Shown: one piece after another, positions 1 through 8,115 of the stretch
Position numbering within the stretch: the stretch's first letter is position 1
Layout of the letters: every line of letters starts with the position of its first letter
Source of the DNA: Clostridiales bacterium
GTDB taxonomy: Bacteria > Bacillota > Clostridia > Christensenellales > CAG-138
Assembly: GCA_031270585.1 (NCBI GenBank)
Contig: JAISXK010000134.1
Span: 1-26,205 of the forward strand
DNA length: 26,205 bases
Reading direction: 5' to 3'
The notes under the pieces: generated by a model
Seen by the model: only the letters and a program-made list of their open reading frames with translations
Told to the model about the DNA's origin: nothing
The model's database searches: none
Program-made: the position numbers and the translations under genes

Positions 1-1056
1 GCAGCGGGCAATCAGACCCTGGAGAGCGGACTAAAGGGCGTAGAGGATGGTAGCCTTGATTATGTAATGCTGGGGCGCGGTCTTCTTGCGGATCCCTATT
101 TCCCCAAGAAAGCATTTGAAGGAAAAGACGAAGATATCCGTCCTTGCATCAGGTGCAACGAATTTTGCTTTGCCAGAGCCTTTGCGCAGCATCCCCTGAC
201 CTGCGCCGTTAACACCAGAGCCGGAAATGAAAAAGTTCTTGCCATCAAGAAAAGCGAGCAGCCCAAAAAGGTTGCCATTGTCGGCGGCGGCGTATCCGGA
301 CTTGAAGCGGCAAGAGTTGCCGCGTTGAAAGGACATAGCGTAACCGTATATGAAAAAAGCAATCAATTGGGAGGACAGGTTATTGCCGCAGCAGCGCCGC
401 CATTTAAAAAGCAATTGAAAAGGTTCCTGGAATATTTGATTCGGCAGGTCAAACAGCTAGGCGTGGCGATTGTGTATAACAAGGCTATCACGGCGAATTC
501 TCCCGAGCTGAAAAATGCGGACGAAATCCTGGTTGCCATCGGGGCGTCCAGCATTAAGCCCGGTATTCCCGGTATGGACAACGGCAAGGTAATCGATGTG
601 ATTGACGCCCACACCACGCGGCATGGCGAAATCGGAAGCACTGTCGTCATTGCCGGCGGCGGCTTGTCGGGCTGTGACTGCGCGATAGAATTGGCCATGG
701 AAAGCAAACAGGTTACCATTGTGGAGATGTTAAGCCGGGTAGCCATGAAGTCGAACCTTGCCAATCAACCCTGTATCAATAAGGTTCTGGCGGAAAAAAA
801 GGTTACTGTATTAACCGATAGTAAGGTTCTTAGCTTCGGAGACGAAGGCGTTACCATCGAAAACAAGGAAGGCAAAAAACAAGTGCTTGCTGCCGACACA
901 ATAATCACCGCTTTTGGAACCAAGGCCAACAGTGAACTGGCCGATGAGATTTTCTTAAATAACCAAAAGGTAAAGGTTATTGGCGACTGCTGCACTGTTG
1001 GGCTTGTGGGCACAGCTGTTAGAGACGGGTTTATGGCAGCCTGGGCTATCGACTGA
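1..1056 (+). CDS. NADH:flavin oxidoreductase / 2,4-dienoyl-CoA reductase-type protein, C-terminal part (5' end outside window)
   Basis: The frame is open from base 1 and gives 351 residues, so the start lies upstream. The first ~35 residues (YVMLGRGLLADP) match the end of an Old Yellow Enzyme TIM barrel. Four cysteines follow at window residues 49, 52, 56 and 68 (CIRCNEFC, then HPLTC), the usual 4Fe-4S ligands of this multidomain group. Next come two dinucleotide-binding motifs, VAIVGGGVSGLEAARVA (FAD) and VVIAGGGLSGCDCAIEL (NAD(P)H), and a C-terminal GD motif (VIGDC). Family members pass electrons from NAD(P)H through FAD, the Fe-S cluster and FMN to enoates or enoyl-CoA; the substrate here is unknown. 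It stands alone on the plus strand and converges with the minus-strand operon that follows. Confidence 0.92.
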   Translation, partial: AAGNQTLESGLKGVEDGSLDYVMLGRGLLADPYFPKKAFEGKDEDIRPCIRCNEFCFARAFAQHPLTCAVNTRAGNEKVLAIKKSEQPKKVAIVGGGVSGLEAARVAALKGHSVTVYEKSNQLGGQVIAAAAPPFKKQLKRFLEYLIRQVKQLGVAIVYNKAITANSPELKNADEILVAIGASSIKPGIPGMDNGKVIDVIDAHTTRHGEIGSTVVIAGGGLSGCDCAIELAMESKQVTIVEMLSRVAMKSNLANQPCINKVLAEKKVTVLTDSKVLSFGDEGVTIENKEGKKQVLAADTIITAFGTKANSELADEIFLNNQKVKVIGDCCTVGLVGTAVRDGFMAAWAID

Positions 1057-1217
1057 ACGGATTGAGAATTTATTATGTTGCAGCCCATGCCGGGCGTATT
1101 GAAGGTGGCAGGATATGGTTCCTCTATCCCGCCGCCCTCTTTTTGTTTCCCTGCCTTTTCTTCATTCTGGTAAACCGGAGCGCAATTGATGGCCGGCGGC
1201 CGAGTTATGTGTCTCCA

Positions 1218-1234
1218 TGCCGCCCAAGGCGGCA
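1218..1234. terminator. Short GC-rich hairpin between convergent genes
   Basis: TGCCGCC, loop CAA and GGCGGCA form a perfect 7-bp stem between the reductase gene and the convergent LemA operon. On the plus side it is followed by CAAATATTTT, which is not a clean U tract, and on the minus side there is no T run. It may be a weak or factor-dependent terminator. The rest of 1057-1268 holds nothing I can assign. Confidence 0.35.
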
Positions 1235-1268
1235 CAAATATTTTATGAAAGCATGGCAATTGCCTCCG

Positions 1269-1483
1269 TTATTTTACCGCCTTCATCTTTTTCAGACCGA
1301 TAACGAACGCGGCAACGCCCGCCATGAACCCCGGCACCGCTATACTGACAACGGGTGTGTTCATCCCGACGTTTTGGTACTCGCTGCGCTTTATCGCGTC
1401 AAGTATGCCAATGACGATGAACACAGCGGACAGTACGGCAACTGCCGCGCCGCAGATTGTTAAGATACGCGCCTTTTTTCCAT
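1269..1483 (-). pseudogene. Small two-helix membrane protein with an apparent frameshift in an A6 tract (last gene of LemA operon)
   Basis: Reading minus from the ATG at 1483, the frame stops after seven codons (MEKRRVS). The frame one base over runs without a stop from the A tract (bases 1474-1479) to TAA at 1269 and encodes a convincing small protein: a hydrophobic helix (LTICGAAVAVLSAVFIVIG), a polar loop, a second helix (AVPGFMAGVAAFVIGL) and a lysine-rich end. One extra A would join them as a 71-residue protein starting MEKKARILT. The hydrophobic frame has no in-frame ATG, GTG or TTG of its own. This could be a sequencing or assembly error, a recent mutation, or slippage on the A run. 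It lies 36 bp downstream of the DUF2442-like gene on the same strand. Confidence 0.55.
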
Positions 1484-1519
1484 TGCAGTTGAAACTTCTC
1501 TTATTTGATTAACACTCGC

Positions 1520-1771
1520 TTACGGCTTGCCGCCGCTCTGCGCCACCATTGCCAGTATTTCCGTTACCGTGAACGCCGGACCGTCCTGCCAGAAAACCCG
1601 TTCGCCGTCCGTCTGCGGCTTGTCAAACACGCCGCGCTCAATCAGGGCTGCGAATGACGGCTCTCGTATCCTATTGCCGAACTCCAGCAGTATCGTGTGA
1701 CCGCTGGAGAGCGTCACGCCGAAGCAATCGCCGTCGAATGCTTCCACTTTGAGGATTGTGGGTTCAGTCAT
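1520..1771 (-). CDS. DUF2442-like small protein
   Basis: 83 residues starting MTEPTILKVEAFDG. The pattern of an N-terminal VEAFDG...GVTLSSGH strand pair, a middle FAALIERGVFDKP and a later VFWQDGPAFTVTEIL resembles the DUF2442 fold (compare its typical LLEKG.F and V.WP.G motifs). This is by eye, so the family call is moderate. The ATG at 1771 is preferred to the longer upstream frame because ATGACTGA places it over the stop of the DUF3137 gene (8-nt overlap, translational coupling). DUF2442 proteins are small, soluble and of unknown function. Its place at the end of a membrane operon suggests an accessory role, but nothing shows what that is. Confidence 0.6.
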   Translation of the reverse strand: MTEPTILKVEAFDGDCFGVTLSSGHTILLEFGNRIREPSFAALIERGVFDKPQTDGERVFWQDGPAFTVTEILAMVAQSGGKP

Positions 1772-2852
1772 GAGACAACTCCCGCTCTCTTGACGGCTCT
1801 TGCCGCTCCGCGTCCGAGCCGAACAGGCGCTCATGCGCCAGCATTTCATCCAAAACGGCGGTCAAACGCCCAAGCTCCTGCCGAAAACGCTCCCGCATGG
1901 CGCCCACGTTGGGCGTTTTAAAAGTCTCAGCTTCAAAGATGTCGCGTTTGGTTCCGATCGCTATTTGCAAGCGGTTTTTGGCGAATTTGAAATGACTGCT
2001 GCCGTCAGCCGCCGCGTCCACAGCCACCAAGCGTTCCATGAAGTGCGGCGTCAATATGTAGAACGCCGTGTGTGCGTCCGGGCAAAACACGCTGAATTGG
2101 CGGTTGAAAGCTTCGCTTTCCATTTGTATGGCGTTGCTCCCCGAACGTTTTTCCTGAACGGTCAGCGGATGCTCAGCAAGCTCGCGATCAAAATCCGCCA
2201 CCAGCCAGTTTCCCTTGAACAACTCAATCACATACTCATGGCTTTTTTGGGTACTGTGATCGTATTTTATTTCGGTCTTCGTGAGGCGCACGTCGGAAAA
2301 CATAACCGAGACGCCGCGATAGCTTCCACGCACGAAGTCGCTGCCGGAGACATTCTCATAGCCATCCACAAACCCCGACGCCGCTATGCACTCGTTCGGG
2401 ATATGCCCAAAAGCGTCCAACTCGCAGTCCGCGCCGAAAACATCCCGAATGATCGGTTCGGCAACCAGCGCAGACAACTGCTTGCTCCGGCGCTTCGTAA
2501 CGAGGCCGAGGATAAATAAACCCACGCCAAACGCACCCAACAGCAAATAAGGCAGAAAATCCGTCAGATACATCTCACCGGCTTGAATGATCTTCACGAT
2601 CGGAGTGACCACCATTATGATGCCGAGAACCAGCATCACCCAGCAGCTCCAAAAAGTCGTGCTCATCTTGCGCTGCGCTTTCCGGTCGCTGACGGGATCG
2701 GTCAGGTATTCCTTTTCAAATTTCCTGTCAAGTGTCCCTTTCACCGCTCCGGCAGCCTTACGAAAAAGCGAAGGGATAACGACTTTGATGAGTATGCCAA
2801 TGAGCCCAAGCACCACTACCGGCACGATGATAAACCAAAACACAAGCGCCAT
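1764..2852 (-). CDS. DUF3137 domain membrane protein
   Basis: 362 residues. Hydrophobic helices at about 3-26, 68-88 and 97-117 are followed by a ~240-residue soluble domain (from about RRSKQLSALVAEPII), as expected for DUF3137 proteins. The family has no established biochemical role but is very often encoded next to LemA, as here: the LemA gene ends 30 bp upstream. The start ATG has an AAGGGAGG Shine-Dalgarno about 11 nt ahead. The last residues are polar and charged and overlap the next gene by 8 nt. The soluble domain is probably cytoplasmic or membrane-associated; the topology is inferred only from the hydrophobic segments. Confidence 0.8.
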   Translation of the reverse strand: MALVFWFIIVPVVVLGLIGILIKVVIPSLFRKAAGAVKGTLDRKFEKEYLTDPVSDRKAQRKMSTTFWSCWVMLVLGIIMVVTPIVKIIQAGEMYLTDFLPYLLLGAFGVGLFILGLVTKRRSKQLSALVAEPIIRDVFGADCELDAFGHIPNECIAASGFVDGYENVSGSDFVRGSYRGVSVMFSDVRLTKTEIKYDHSTQKSHEYVIELFKGNWLVADFDRELAEHPLTVQEKRSGSNAIQMESEAFNRQFSVFCPDAHTAFYILTPHFMERLVAVDAAADGSSHFKFAKNRLQIAIGTKRDIFEAETFKTPNVGAMRERFRQELGRLTAVLDEMLAHERLFGSDAERQEPSRERELSHD

Positions 2853-2882
2853 ATCGTCTCAATCCTCCCTTCTTTCCGCATG

Positions 2883-3425
2883 TCACAGCTTCATGGATAT
2901 ATCGGCCCGTTTCGCCGCCTCCGCCTCGAAAAAGGCGTAGGGCTTGTATTCTTTGCCGATGACTCTGTACGGCCATGTGGCAAGGTATTGATTGAAAGCC
3001 GACACATTGGCGTTGTAAAGCCGCCGTGCAGCCTGCAAATGTTCTTCCGTGTCGCGAATGCCGGCTTGCAAATCGCGGAACACATCCGCAGAACGCAACT
3101 CCGGGTACTGCTCGGCGACCACATTGAGCCGCGCTGCCATATCGTCCATCTGGGCGCTGGCCGCCTGACGTTCGGGCATAGACATACCCCGGCGCATCTC
3201 AATCGTTTTCGCAAAAGTTTCTACTTCGTGCGCGGCATACTGCCGACAGACGTCCAGCATTTTGGTCAGCGTATCATAGCGTTTGGTCAGAGCCACGTCT
3301 ATGCCCGACTCGCCCTCGCCAATTTTCACAATCAGGCGGCGGAAGCGGTTCTTCACTGTGACTACCCACAGGGCAACGCAAACAGCAACAATCAGCAACG
3401 CTCCGATTCCAATAAGAATCTCCAT
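2883..3425 (-). CDS. lemA: LemA family protein
   Basis: 180 residues with one N-terminal membrane helix (about 3-24, ILIGIGALLIVAVCVALWVV), a short basic segment (KNRFRRL) and then a long helical domain. Family hallmarks are visible: ESGIDVALTKRYDTLTKML early in the domain, then LNVVAEQYPELRSADVFRDL, and AARRLYNANVSAFNQYLATWP near the end. LemA proteins are membrane-anchored helical-bundle proteins of uncertain function, linked in several bacteria to envelope and two-component contexts. The start ATG shares one base with the upstream stop (TAATG), and its Shine-Dalgarno (GGAGGG) lies inside the last codons of the upstream gene, so translation is probably coupled. The length is normal for the family. 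Confidence 0.93.
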   Translation of the reverse strand: MEILIGIGALLIVAVCVALWVVTVKNRFRRLIVKIGEGESGIDVALTKRYDTLTKMLDVCRQYAAHEVETFAKTIEMRRGMSMPERQAASAQMDDMAARLNVVAEQYPELRSADVFRDLQAGIRDTEEHLQAARRLYNANVSAFNQYLATWPYRVIGKEYKPYAFFEAEAAKRADISMKL

Positions 3426-3787
3426 TATTTTCCCTCCATTCTATTCGGGCGTATCAAAAGCCCTAAAAGCGGCACAAGGCCAATCAGCAGAACAATCACT
3501 CCCACGACGGGGAGTTCCAGCAAGAACAACGGGGCGCTTCCCACCGCTCCGAGAACGGCGGCAGCAGTGAGCAAAGGCTTACCCTTCGGCGCTTTGACGA
3601 TACCCACAAGCCCGACGACAGCGCCCGCAAATCCAATCGCCATGACGCCAGCGAAAGACATCGGCACCGTGCGCTCATAGCCGGGACCGGGACTGCCGCC
3701 AAGAAAAAATCCGTAAAAGAGCAGCGCCAGCCAAAACAGGATGGCCAAGACATTCCCGATAAACAGCAATGCTTTCAAGCTTTTCAT
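3425..3787 (-). CDS. Four-helix membrane protein in LemA operon
   Basis: 120 residues, mostly hydrophobic, with likely helices at about 5-27, 42-63, 70-88 and 92-111 separated by short polar turns (GGSPGPGYERT, KAPKGKP). I do not recognise the family. It overlaps its upstream neighbour by one base (TGATG) and its downstream neighbour lemA by one base (TAATG), which fixes both ends and argues for a real, co-translated gene. An integral-membrane partner for the adjacent lipoproteins and LemA is a reasonable guess from position only. Confidence 0.75.
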   Translation of the reverse strand: MKSLKALLFIGNVLAILFWLALLFYGFFLGGSPGPGYERTVPMSFAGVMAIGFAGAVVGLVGIVKAPKGKPLLTAAAVLGAVGSAPLFLLELPVVGVIVLLIGLVPLLGLLIRPNRMEGK

Positions 3788-4788
3788 CAGTCAATCCCTT
3801 CTTCGCCATAGTCGCCGTCGCCTATGGCCAGCGGCACCCATTGACCGCCTTGCCCTTGCATATAGATGATGCCGCTCTGATAAGCAAAGGCATAGGCCGC
3901 GCCAATTGTACCGGTCGGCTCATCTACGTCCAGTCGGTATATATAGCACTCTTCGCCCTCAATGTCCGCCAGATCAACCAGCACTATCTTGTATTCTGTT
4001 TTATCGCTGTATTCGGGTATATACCCATCATGCTTCACGTCATCAAATGTCAGCTTTGCGGCCTCGGCGGGGTTCATATATTCTCCGGGGTCGCCCTGCA
4101 ATTCATATTCTTCTGCGTATGTGAGGTTCAGACCGAAATCGAAGCCGTTCCAATAGGGAAGATCACCATCTGATCCGCCGTCAGACAGATCGCCCCCGCC
4201 GTCCGCATGGGACATAAAAAAGGCACTGCCCTCATAGGGCTGATCTACGGGCAATTCCGGGAGACCTTGCACCGCCACGTCCTCCGGGTTTGTGAACACG
4301 ACTGCCGCGCCGTTTTCTCCGGAGTAATAAACCTCTTTTACTTCCGGAATGTTCCGTTTGACGGTTGCGGCGAGGGAGTCCATCATGAACCAACTGAGGC
4401 TCACTGCGTCATGGAAGAAGAAATCCTCGTTTTGTTCGCGGTCGCCAAGACCGGCCACAAGTGTGCTGGTATCCCACCACGCGATGAACGCCTTGTCGCC
4501 CTTGATTTTACCGTCCACGAAAAAGTCCAGCCCTGTGGCGGCGGAAAGAGAGGTGGACAGCATTCCGATGCCACACGCTCCGTCGTATTTCCAGGGGATT
4601 TCCCTTTGATTCGGTTCTGCCGAGCCGTTGCTGAAATCGGCTATCAACGTGGCGGTCGAAGCCTCGTCAGGCGAAGTGCCTGGCGTTGCGGTCACGGCAG
4701 ATTCCCTCCCGCCGTTGCAGGCGGCGAGAGACAGCGCGAAAAGTACTGCGGAAGCCGCCGCCAAAACCGCTTTTGTCCACTTTTTCAC
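3787..4788 (-). CDS. Predicted lipoprotein (333 aa) of LemA operon
   Basis: The start is GTG at 4788, behind an almost ideal AAGGAGG seven nucleotides away; GTGA overlaps the upstream stop by 4 nt. The N-terminus is a lipoprotein signal: MKKWTK, a hydrophobic stretch, then LAAC with the lipidated cysteine at residue 24, followed by a Ser/Thr/Pro/Glu-rich linker. The mature part is acidic and contains a low-complexity Gly/Asp/Ser patch (GGGDLSDGGSDGDLP, roughly residues 197-211). No domain is recognised. By the signal it would be anchored on the outer face of the cytoplasmic membrane. Both neighbours are translationally coupled to it. Confidence 0.82.
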   Translation of the reverse strand: MKKWTKAVLAAASAVLFALSLAACNGGRESAVTATPGTSPDEASTATLIADFSNGSAEPNQREIPWKYDGACGIGMLSTSLSAATGLDFFVDGKIKGDKAFIAWWDTSTLVAGLGDREQNEDFFFHDAVSLSWFMMDSLAATVKRNIPEVKEVYYSGENGAAVVFTNPEDVAVQGLPELPVDQPYEGSAFFMSHADGGGDLSDGGSDGDLPYWNGFDFGLNLTYAEEYELQGDPGEYMNPAEAAKLTFDDVKHDGYIPEYSDKTEYKIVLVDLADIEGEECYIYRLDVDEPTGTIGAAYAFAYQSGIIYMQGQGGQWVPLAIGDGDYGEEGID

Positions 4789-5780
4789 TGTGAATCCTCC
4801 TTCCAGAGCGTGTCGGTACCGGAAGCGTCAGATGTGCCATAGGCATCATGAGGATTTTCGTCCTCACTCTCATCTTCCAAGTCAAAGGTTCCCTCTATGG
4901 ACGCGCCGCGATAAGTATCTGAAAAGTCAGTGCCGAAAACTTCGTCGTCGTCCACATACTTAACCGTCAATGTGTCGCCTTTTGGCGTATAACGGTGGTC
5001 CCTGTTGTCTTCCGCGACATTCCCTTTTTCAATCCATGCGCTCACGCCCACCGAGCTTCTGCTGAATCCCGTGAAGGTGAGCATTGTATCGGAATATACA
5101 TCATCCGTGCCGCCGACACCCGGCAATGCGTTCGAATCGTCGGAACTGAAGCCTTGTTTGCCGGTTATGTTATAGAGTCCGTAAAAGTTAAACGTATCGC
5201 TGCCATCAACCGCAAAATATACCCAATCCAGATACTCTGTCGGCAATTCGGAAACCTTCTTACCCGGCAGATACAGCCTGAACTCGCCGGAACCCTCCAC
5301 CCCGTAGGGAGTGGATGTGACGTACTTTATGCCGTCAGCGATTTCTTCGTCTCCCTCTTTGCCCTCCTGCTCCAGATTTTCGCATTGCAGCGAATACTCA
5401 TAATCACCGACCTTTTTTGCCGACGTAAATTTTCCGGTGAAATTGCATACATATACGATTCCGTTGGGATAGCCTTCACCTGTGCTGCCCATTTCGGAAT
5501 CCGTATAACGGCCATAGAATGTACCATCCGACGATATTTCAAGGGTTGTTCGCCAACCGCCTGCTCCGCTTCCAAACCAGAATATCCATCCGTCCAGTAC
5601 GGCAAAATCAAACATCTTATTGCTTGGTGCGGCGCTTGTTTTCGATGGAGCGAACGACGCGTCGCTTGTCGATGGCACGGGACTGCTATCGATCCCGCCG
5701 TTGCAGCCCGCAAGCGAGAACACCAAGCTAACCGAACACATCGCGGCCAGCGCGAGTATCGTGAGTCTCCTCGTTCTCAT
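4785..5780 (-). CDS. Predicted lipoprotein (331 aa) of LemA operon
   Basis: The N-terminus MRTRRLTILALAAMCSVSLVFSLAGC is a lipoprotein signal with LAGC and the lipidated cysteine at residue 26, followed by a Ser/Pro/Thr linker. The mature domain is rich in aromatic and acidic residues and beta-type sequence (DGWIFWFGSGAGG, ISSDGTFYGRYTDSE), with several DG/SDGTF-like turns, ending in an acidic tail (LEDESEDENPHD). The opening resembles the small-secreted-protein beta-sandwich style seen in many clostridial lipoproteins, but I cannot name a family. A Shine-Dalgarno AAGGAAGAG precedes the ATG, 64 bp after the upstream gene. The stop overlaps the next start by GTGA. It and the next gene share the same type of signal but little else. 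Confidence 0.82.
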   Translation of the reverse strand: MRTRRLTILALAAMCSVSLVFSLAGCNGGIDSSPVPSTSDASFAPSKTSAAPSNKMFDFAVLDGWIFWFGSGAGGWRTTLEISSDGTFYGRYTDSEMGSTGEGYPNGIVYVCNFTGKFTSAKKVGDYEYSLQCENLEQEGKEGDEEIADGIKYVTSTPYGVEGSGEFRLYLPGKKVSELPTEYLDWVYFAVDGSDTFNFYGLYNITGKQGFSSDDSNALPGVGGTDDVYSDTMLTFTGFSRSSVGVSAWIEKGNVAEDNRDHRYTPKGDTLTVKYVDDDEVFGTDFSDTYRGASIEGTFDLEDESEDENPHDAYGTSDASGTDTLWKEDSQ

Positions 5781-5844
5781 AAACTCTCTTCCTTGTGTTG
5801 TCAGGCTTTCGCCCGTTTTTTTCGCGACTTCGGATGACGTATCA

Positions 5845-6033
5845 TTATGGAATCCCTTCCACCAGCACGAATGTCAGCGCTATGTAACCCGCGAGGGCAA
5901 GCAAAACCGCACCGATAACGCAGGCCCCGGCAATCAGCCGCGCTTTGTTTTTCTTCCGGGCAGACAGGAACAGGAAAATCGCGAGAGCACCCGCAAAGAC
6001 GATAAATAACAACGCCGCCAGCCATAATGGCAT
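5845..6033 (-). CDS. Small two-helix membrane protein, first gene of LemA operon
   Basis: 62 residues: MPLWLAALLFIVFAGALAIFL is one helix, SARKKNKAR a basic loop, and LIAGACVIGAVLLALAGYIAL a second helix. By the positive-inside rule the loop is cytoplasmic and both ends face outward. The ATG at 6033 is chosen over a GTG at 6042 because GGGAGG lies about 8 nt before the ATG but abuts the GTG. It has the same architecture (helix, basic loop, helix) as the frameshifted gene that closes the operon. No family is recognised. Confidence 0.65.
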   Translation of the reverse strand: MPLWLAALLFIVFAGALAIFLFLSARKKNKARLIAGACVIGAVLLALAGYIALTFVLVEGIP

Positions 6034-6089
6034 CAAACCCACCTCCCTCGCAGTTTCCCGCCACGGTTAAAGTTTAGCAGAGCTGGAAA

Positions 6090-6127
6090 TCAAAAATGGC
6101 GAGAATAGCAAAATTGCTACTCTCGCC
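6090..6127 (-). terminator. Rho-independent terminator after the response regulator gene
   Basis: On the minus strand GGCGAGA-G-TAGCAA pairs with TTGCTA-A-TCTCGCC (7 + 6 bp with one internal mismatch, tiny loop; stem 6098-6127), followed by ATTTTTG. It lies 26 bp past the response regulator stop and 57 bp before the first gene of the LemA operon, so it should separate the two transcripts. A weak extended -10 candidate (TGCTAAACT, minus, about 6071-6079) lies between the terminator and the LemA operon. Confidence 0.85.
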
Positions 6128-6152
6128 CTGAATGATTTTTTGAAGCTCCGTT

Positions 6153-6821
6153 TTATTCCCTCTCGAAGATATAGCCCTCGCCCCTCGACCAAGCTATACA
6201 AAAGCCGCCGCCGCTGATTTTCTCACGCAAGCGTCCGATTGCGGATTTTAGCGCGTTGCTGTCGCCCACTATCGGCGTTTTCCACACCTTTTCGTACAGA
6301 TATTCTGCACTCATGAAGCGTTCCTCATTTTGTACGAATGTAAACAGCAATGCGAATTCCTTTGGCGAAAGCTGCAAGTCAGTTCCGTCTAAACTCGCCA
6401 TGACTGCCGTCACATCGAAGGAGAATCGACCTTTTTCAATGATGTCAGGGAAGCCGCCCGCCCGGCGCAGGAGAGCCTCTATCCGGGCGTACAGCACGGG
6501 AAATGTGTGGGGTTTCGTGACGTAATCGTCGCAACCGCCGGACAAACCTGTAACTATATCTTGCTCCTCTTTGTCGTTGGTGAGCGCGATGACCGGAACT
6601 GTCGAGGTTTTCCGCAGTTCTCGCAGGAAGTCAAGCCCGTTGCCGTCCGGCAGATGGATGTCGAGAATAATCAGCGACGGCGTTTCTTTACTGATTGCCT
6701 CTTTCGCCTCGGCTAGCGTAGCCGCCAGCCTGACTGTGAAGCCCTTTGCCTCCAAAAGCGGTCTGTTGAACATCTGCACGCGCGGGTTATCTTCCACACA
6801 TAAAATCATCTTGTCATTCAT
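6153..6821 (-). CDS. OmpR/PhoB-type response regulator
   Basis: 222 residues. The N-terminal receiver has the acidic pair (E10, D11), phosphoacceptor D54 (LIILDIHLPDGNG), switch T81 (PVIALTND) and K103 (DDYVTKP). The C-terminal half is a winged-helix effector domain (LSPKEFALLFTFVQNEERFMSAEYLYEKVW ... IGRLREKI, shown here in pieces of one domain) with the usual trans-activation-loop style. The frame extends further upstream, but the ATG at 6821 is chosen because the receiver starts there and ATGAATGA overlaps the kinase stop. It should be phosphorylated by the adjacent kinase and act as a transcription factor. The LemA operon immediately downstream is the obvious candidate target, though no direct-repeat operator was recognised. 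Confidence 0.93.
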   Translation of the reverse strand: MNDKMILCVEDNPRVQMFNRPLLEAKGFTVRLAATLAEAKEAISKETPSLIILDIHLPDGNGLDFLRELRKTSTVPVIALTNDKEEQDIVTGLSGGCDDYVTKPHTFPVLYARIEALLRRAGGFPDIIEKGRFSFDVTAVMASLDGTDLQLSPKEFALLFTFVQNEERFMSAEYLYEKVWKTPIVGDSNALKSAIGRLREKISGGGFCIAWSRGEGYIFERE

Positions 6822-8115
6822 GTTCTCGCGCCTCACCTTGCCCACCGTAGATTGGAACAGTAAATGTTGCGGTTGTCCCCTTACCCGGTTCGCTTTCGAT
6901 TTCAATAACGCCGCTATGCGCCTCCACGATGGTTTTGCAGATAGATAAGCCGTAGCCCTTGCCATTTCTGCCGCTCACGCCCCGCTCAAACACATGCGGC
7001 AATAACTCCGGCGCGATACCCGTACCATTATCCCGTATTTTGACGGTGATGCCGCCAGCGGCAAAAAAGGCTTCCAAGCATATCACGCCGCATTCCGTGG
7101 CGTTCATCGCGTTCTGTAACAGGTTGATCGGCACGCGCTCAAGCTGTTCCGTCACCGCGTAGACAGGGGGCAAATCAGGGCCGATATGCACATGTAGCAC
7201 GTTGTGTTTGCTCTCAGCTTCGATTCGGAGGGTTTCCGCGCTGCGGCGCAACATGGCCGCAAAGTCCACCTTGACTCGACTGGCCGGATTTCCGCTCATG
7301 GTGGCCAGTTCCACCATGCCGTTTATCATAAGTCCAAGACGCACGGCTTCCTCCTGTATGGCGTTCAGTGCGCCCAGCATTTCTTCCGTACCACTCTCCT
7401 GAGATATGCGGCTGCGCATGAAATCCACACCATAGGATATGACTTGTAGCGGGTTTCGTATCTCATGCCCGATATCCTGCAAAAACTCCGTCTTGGCGCG
7501 GCTCGCCTGCGCAAGGACGGCGTTTTGCTCATCGAGTTTGCGCCGCTGCCTGTTATGGATTCGAATGTGAAGCGTAACTATAATGACAAGCATAGACCCG
7601 ACGCCTACGAGTCCCGCTAAAATATCAAGCATATTTTCCATATTCGTGTCAAAGTTCGCCAGCTGACCGAACATAAAATGCTCAACGAAGAAGCAGGATA
7701 TATACGCCGCCAGTTCCGCCGCAAGGAAAAACACCCTTTGCCATCTATCCAGCATGAGCGTCGTAAAAATGAAGGCAAGTACAAAAAACATAGGCAACAG
7801 GCCTCTATATCCATTCCCTGTGAAAAACAAAGCCGGAAAGACCATAAGGAAAACTACGATGACCGTGATCAGGAAACAAAATCTATACCGCCCAGTCCGC
7901 TTAGCAAAACATATCAGGAAAAGCGCGAAAAAGGAAGAGCCCACATTCAGTATGATGTGCCATGAAGTCCAGTCCCATTCGGTGAATAGCTCAAATGCCG
8001 CGTTAACGAATCCCAATACAACGCCAATGAACCCAAGCAGATGGAACACTTGAACGCTAAGGTCAAGTTGTTCGTTGAAGTATGTATTCAGAAAACGCTT
8101 GATTGATTTTTTCAT
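6814..8115 (-). CDS. Sensor histidine kinase with six predicted membrane helices
   Basis: 433 residues. Hydrophobic helices lie at about 22-42, 53-71, 78-98, 104-122, 128-146 and 165-184 with only short loops, so there is no large extracellular sensor and no HAMP domain. The HisKA H-box is FLQDIGHEIRNPL (H217). The ATPase domain has the N-box NLLQNAMNAT (N335), the G1 box RDNGTGIA (D362), the F box HVFERG and the G2 box GKGYGLSIC. All catalytic residues are present. Sensing probably occurs within or near the membrane, which would suit an envelope signal; this is inference. The start overlaps the HTH gene by ATGA and the stop overlaps the response regulator start by 8 nt. Confidence 0.95.
   Translation of the reverse strand: MKKSIKRFLNTYFNEQLDLSVQVFHLLGFIGVVLGFVNAAFELFTEWDWTSWHIILNVGSSFFALFLICFAKRTGRYRFCFLITVIVVFLMVFPALFFTGNGYRGLLPMFFVLAFIFTTLMLDRWQRVFFLAAELAAYISCFFVEHFMFGQLANFDTNMENMLDILAGLVGVGSMLVIIVTLHIRIHNRQRRKLDEQNAVLAQASRAKTEFLQDIGHEIRNPLQVISYGVDFMRSRISQESGTEEMLGALNAIQEEAVRLGLMINGMVELATMSGNPASRVKVDFAAMLRRSAETLRIEAESKHNVLHVHIGPDLPPVYAVTEQLERVPINLLQNAMNATECGVICLEAFFAAGGITVKIRDNGTGIAPELLPHVFERGVSGRNGKGYGLSICKTIVEAHSGVIEIESEPGKGTTATFTVPIYGGQGEAREHE

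Noticed and set aside
1062..1512. Plus-strand frames of 133 and 62 codons after the reductase gene
   Set aside because: No ribosome sites and arginine/histidine-rich, unstructured products; the convincing coding signal here is on the minus strand in the frameshifted membrane protein.
1800..3680. Long plus-strand frames of 239 and 365 codons opposite DUF3137 and LemA
   Set aside because: They are antisense shadows of recognisable minus-strand genes, with His/Arg-rich products and no domain.
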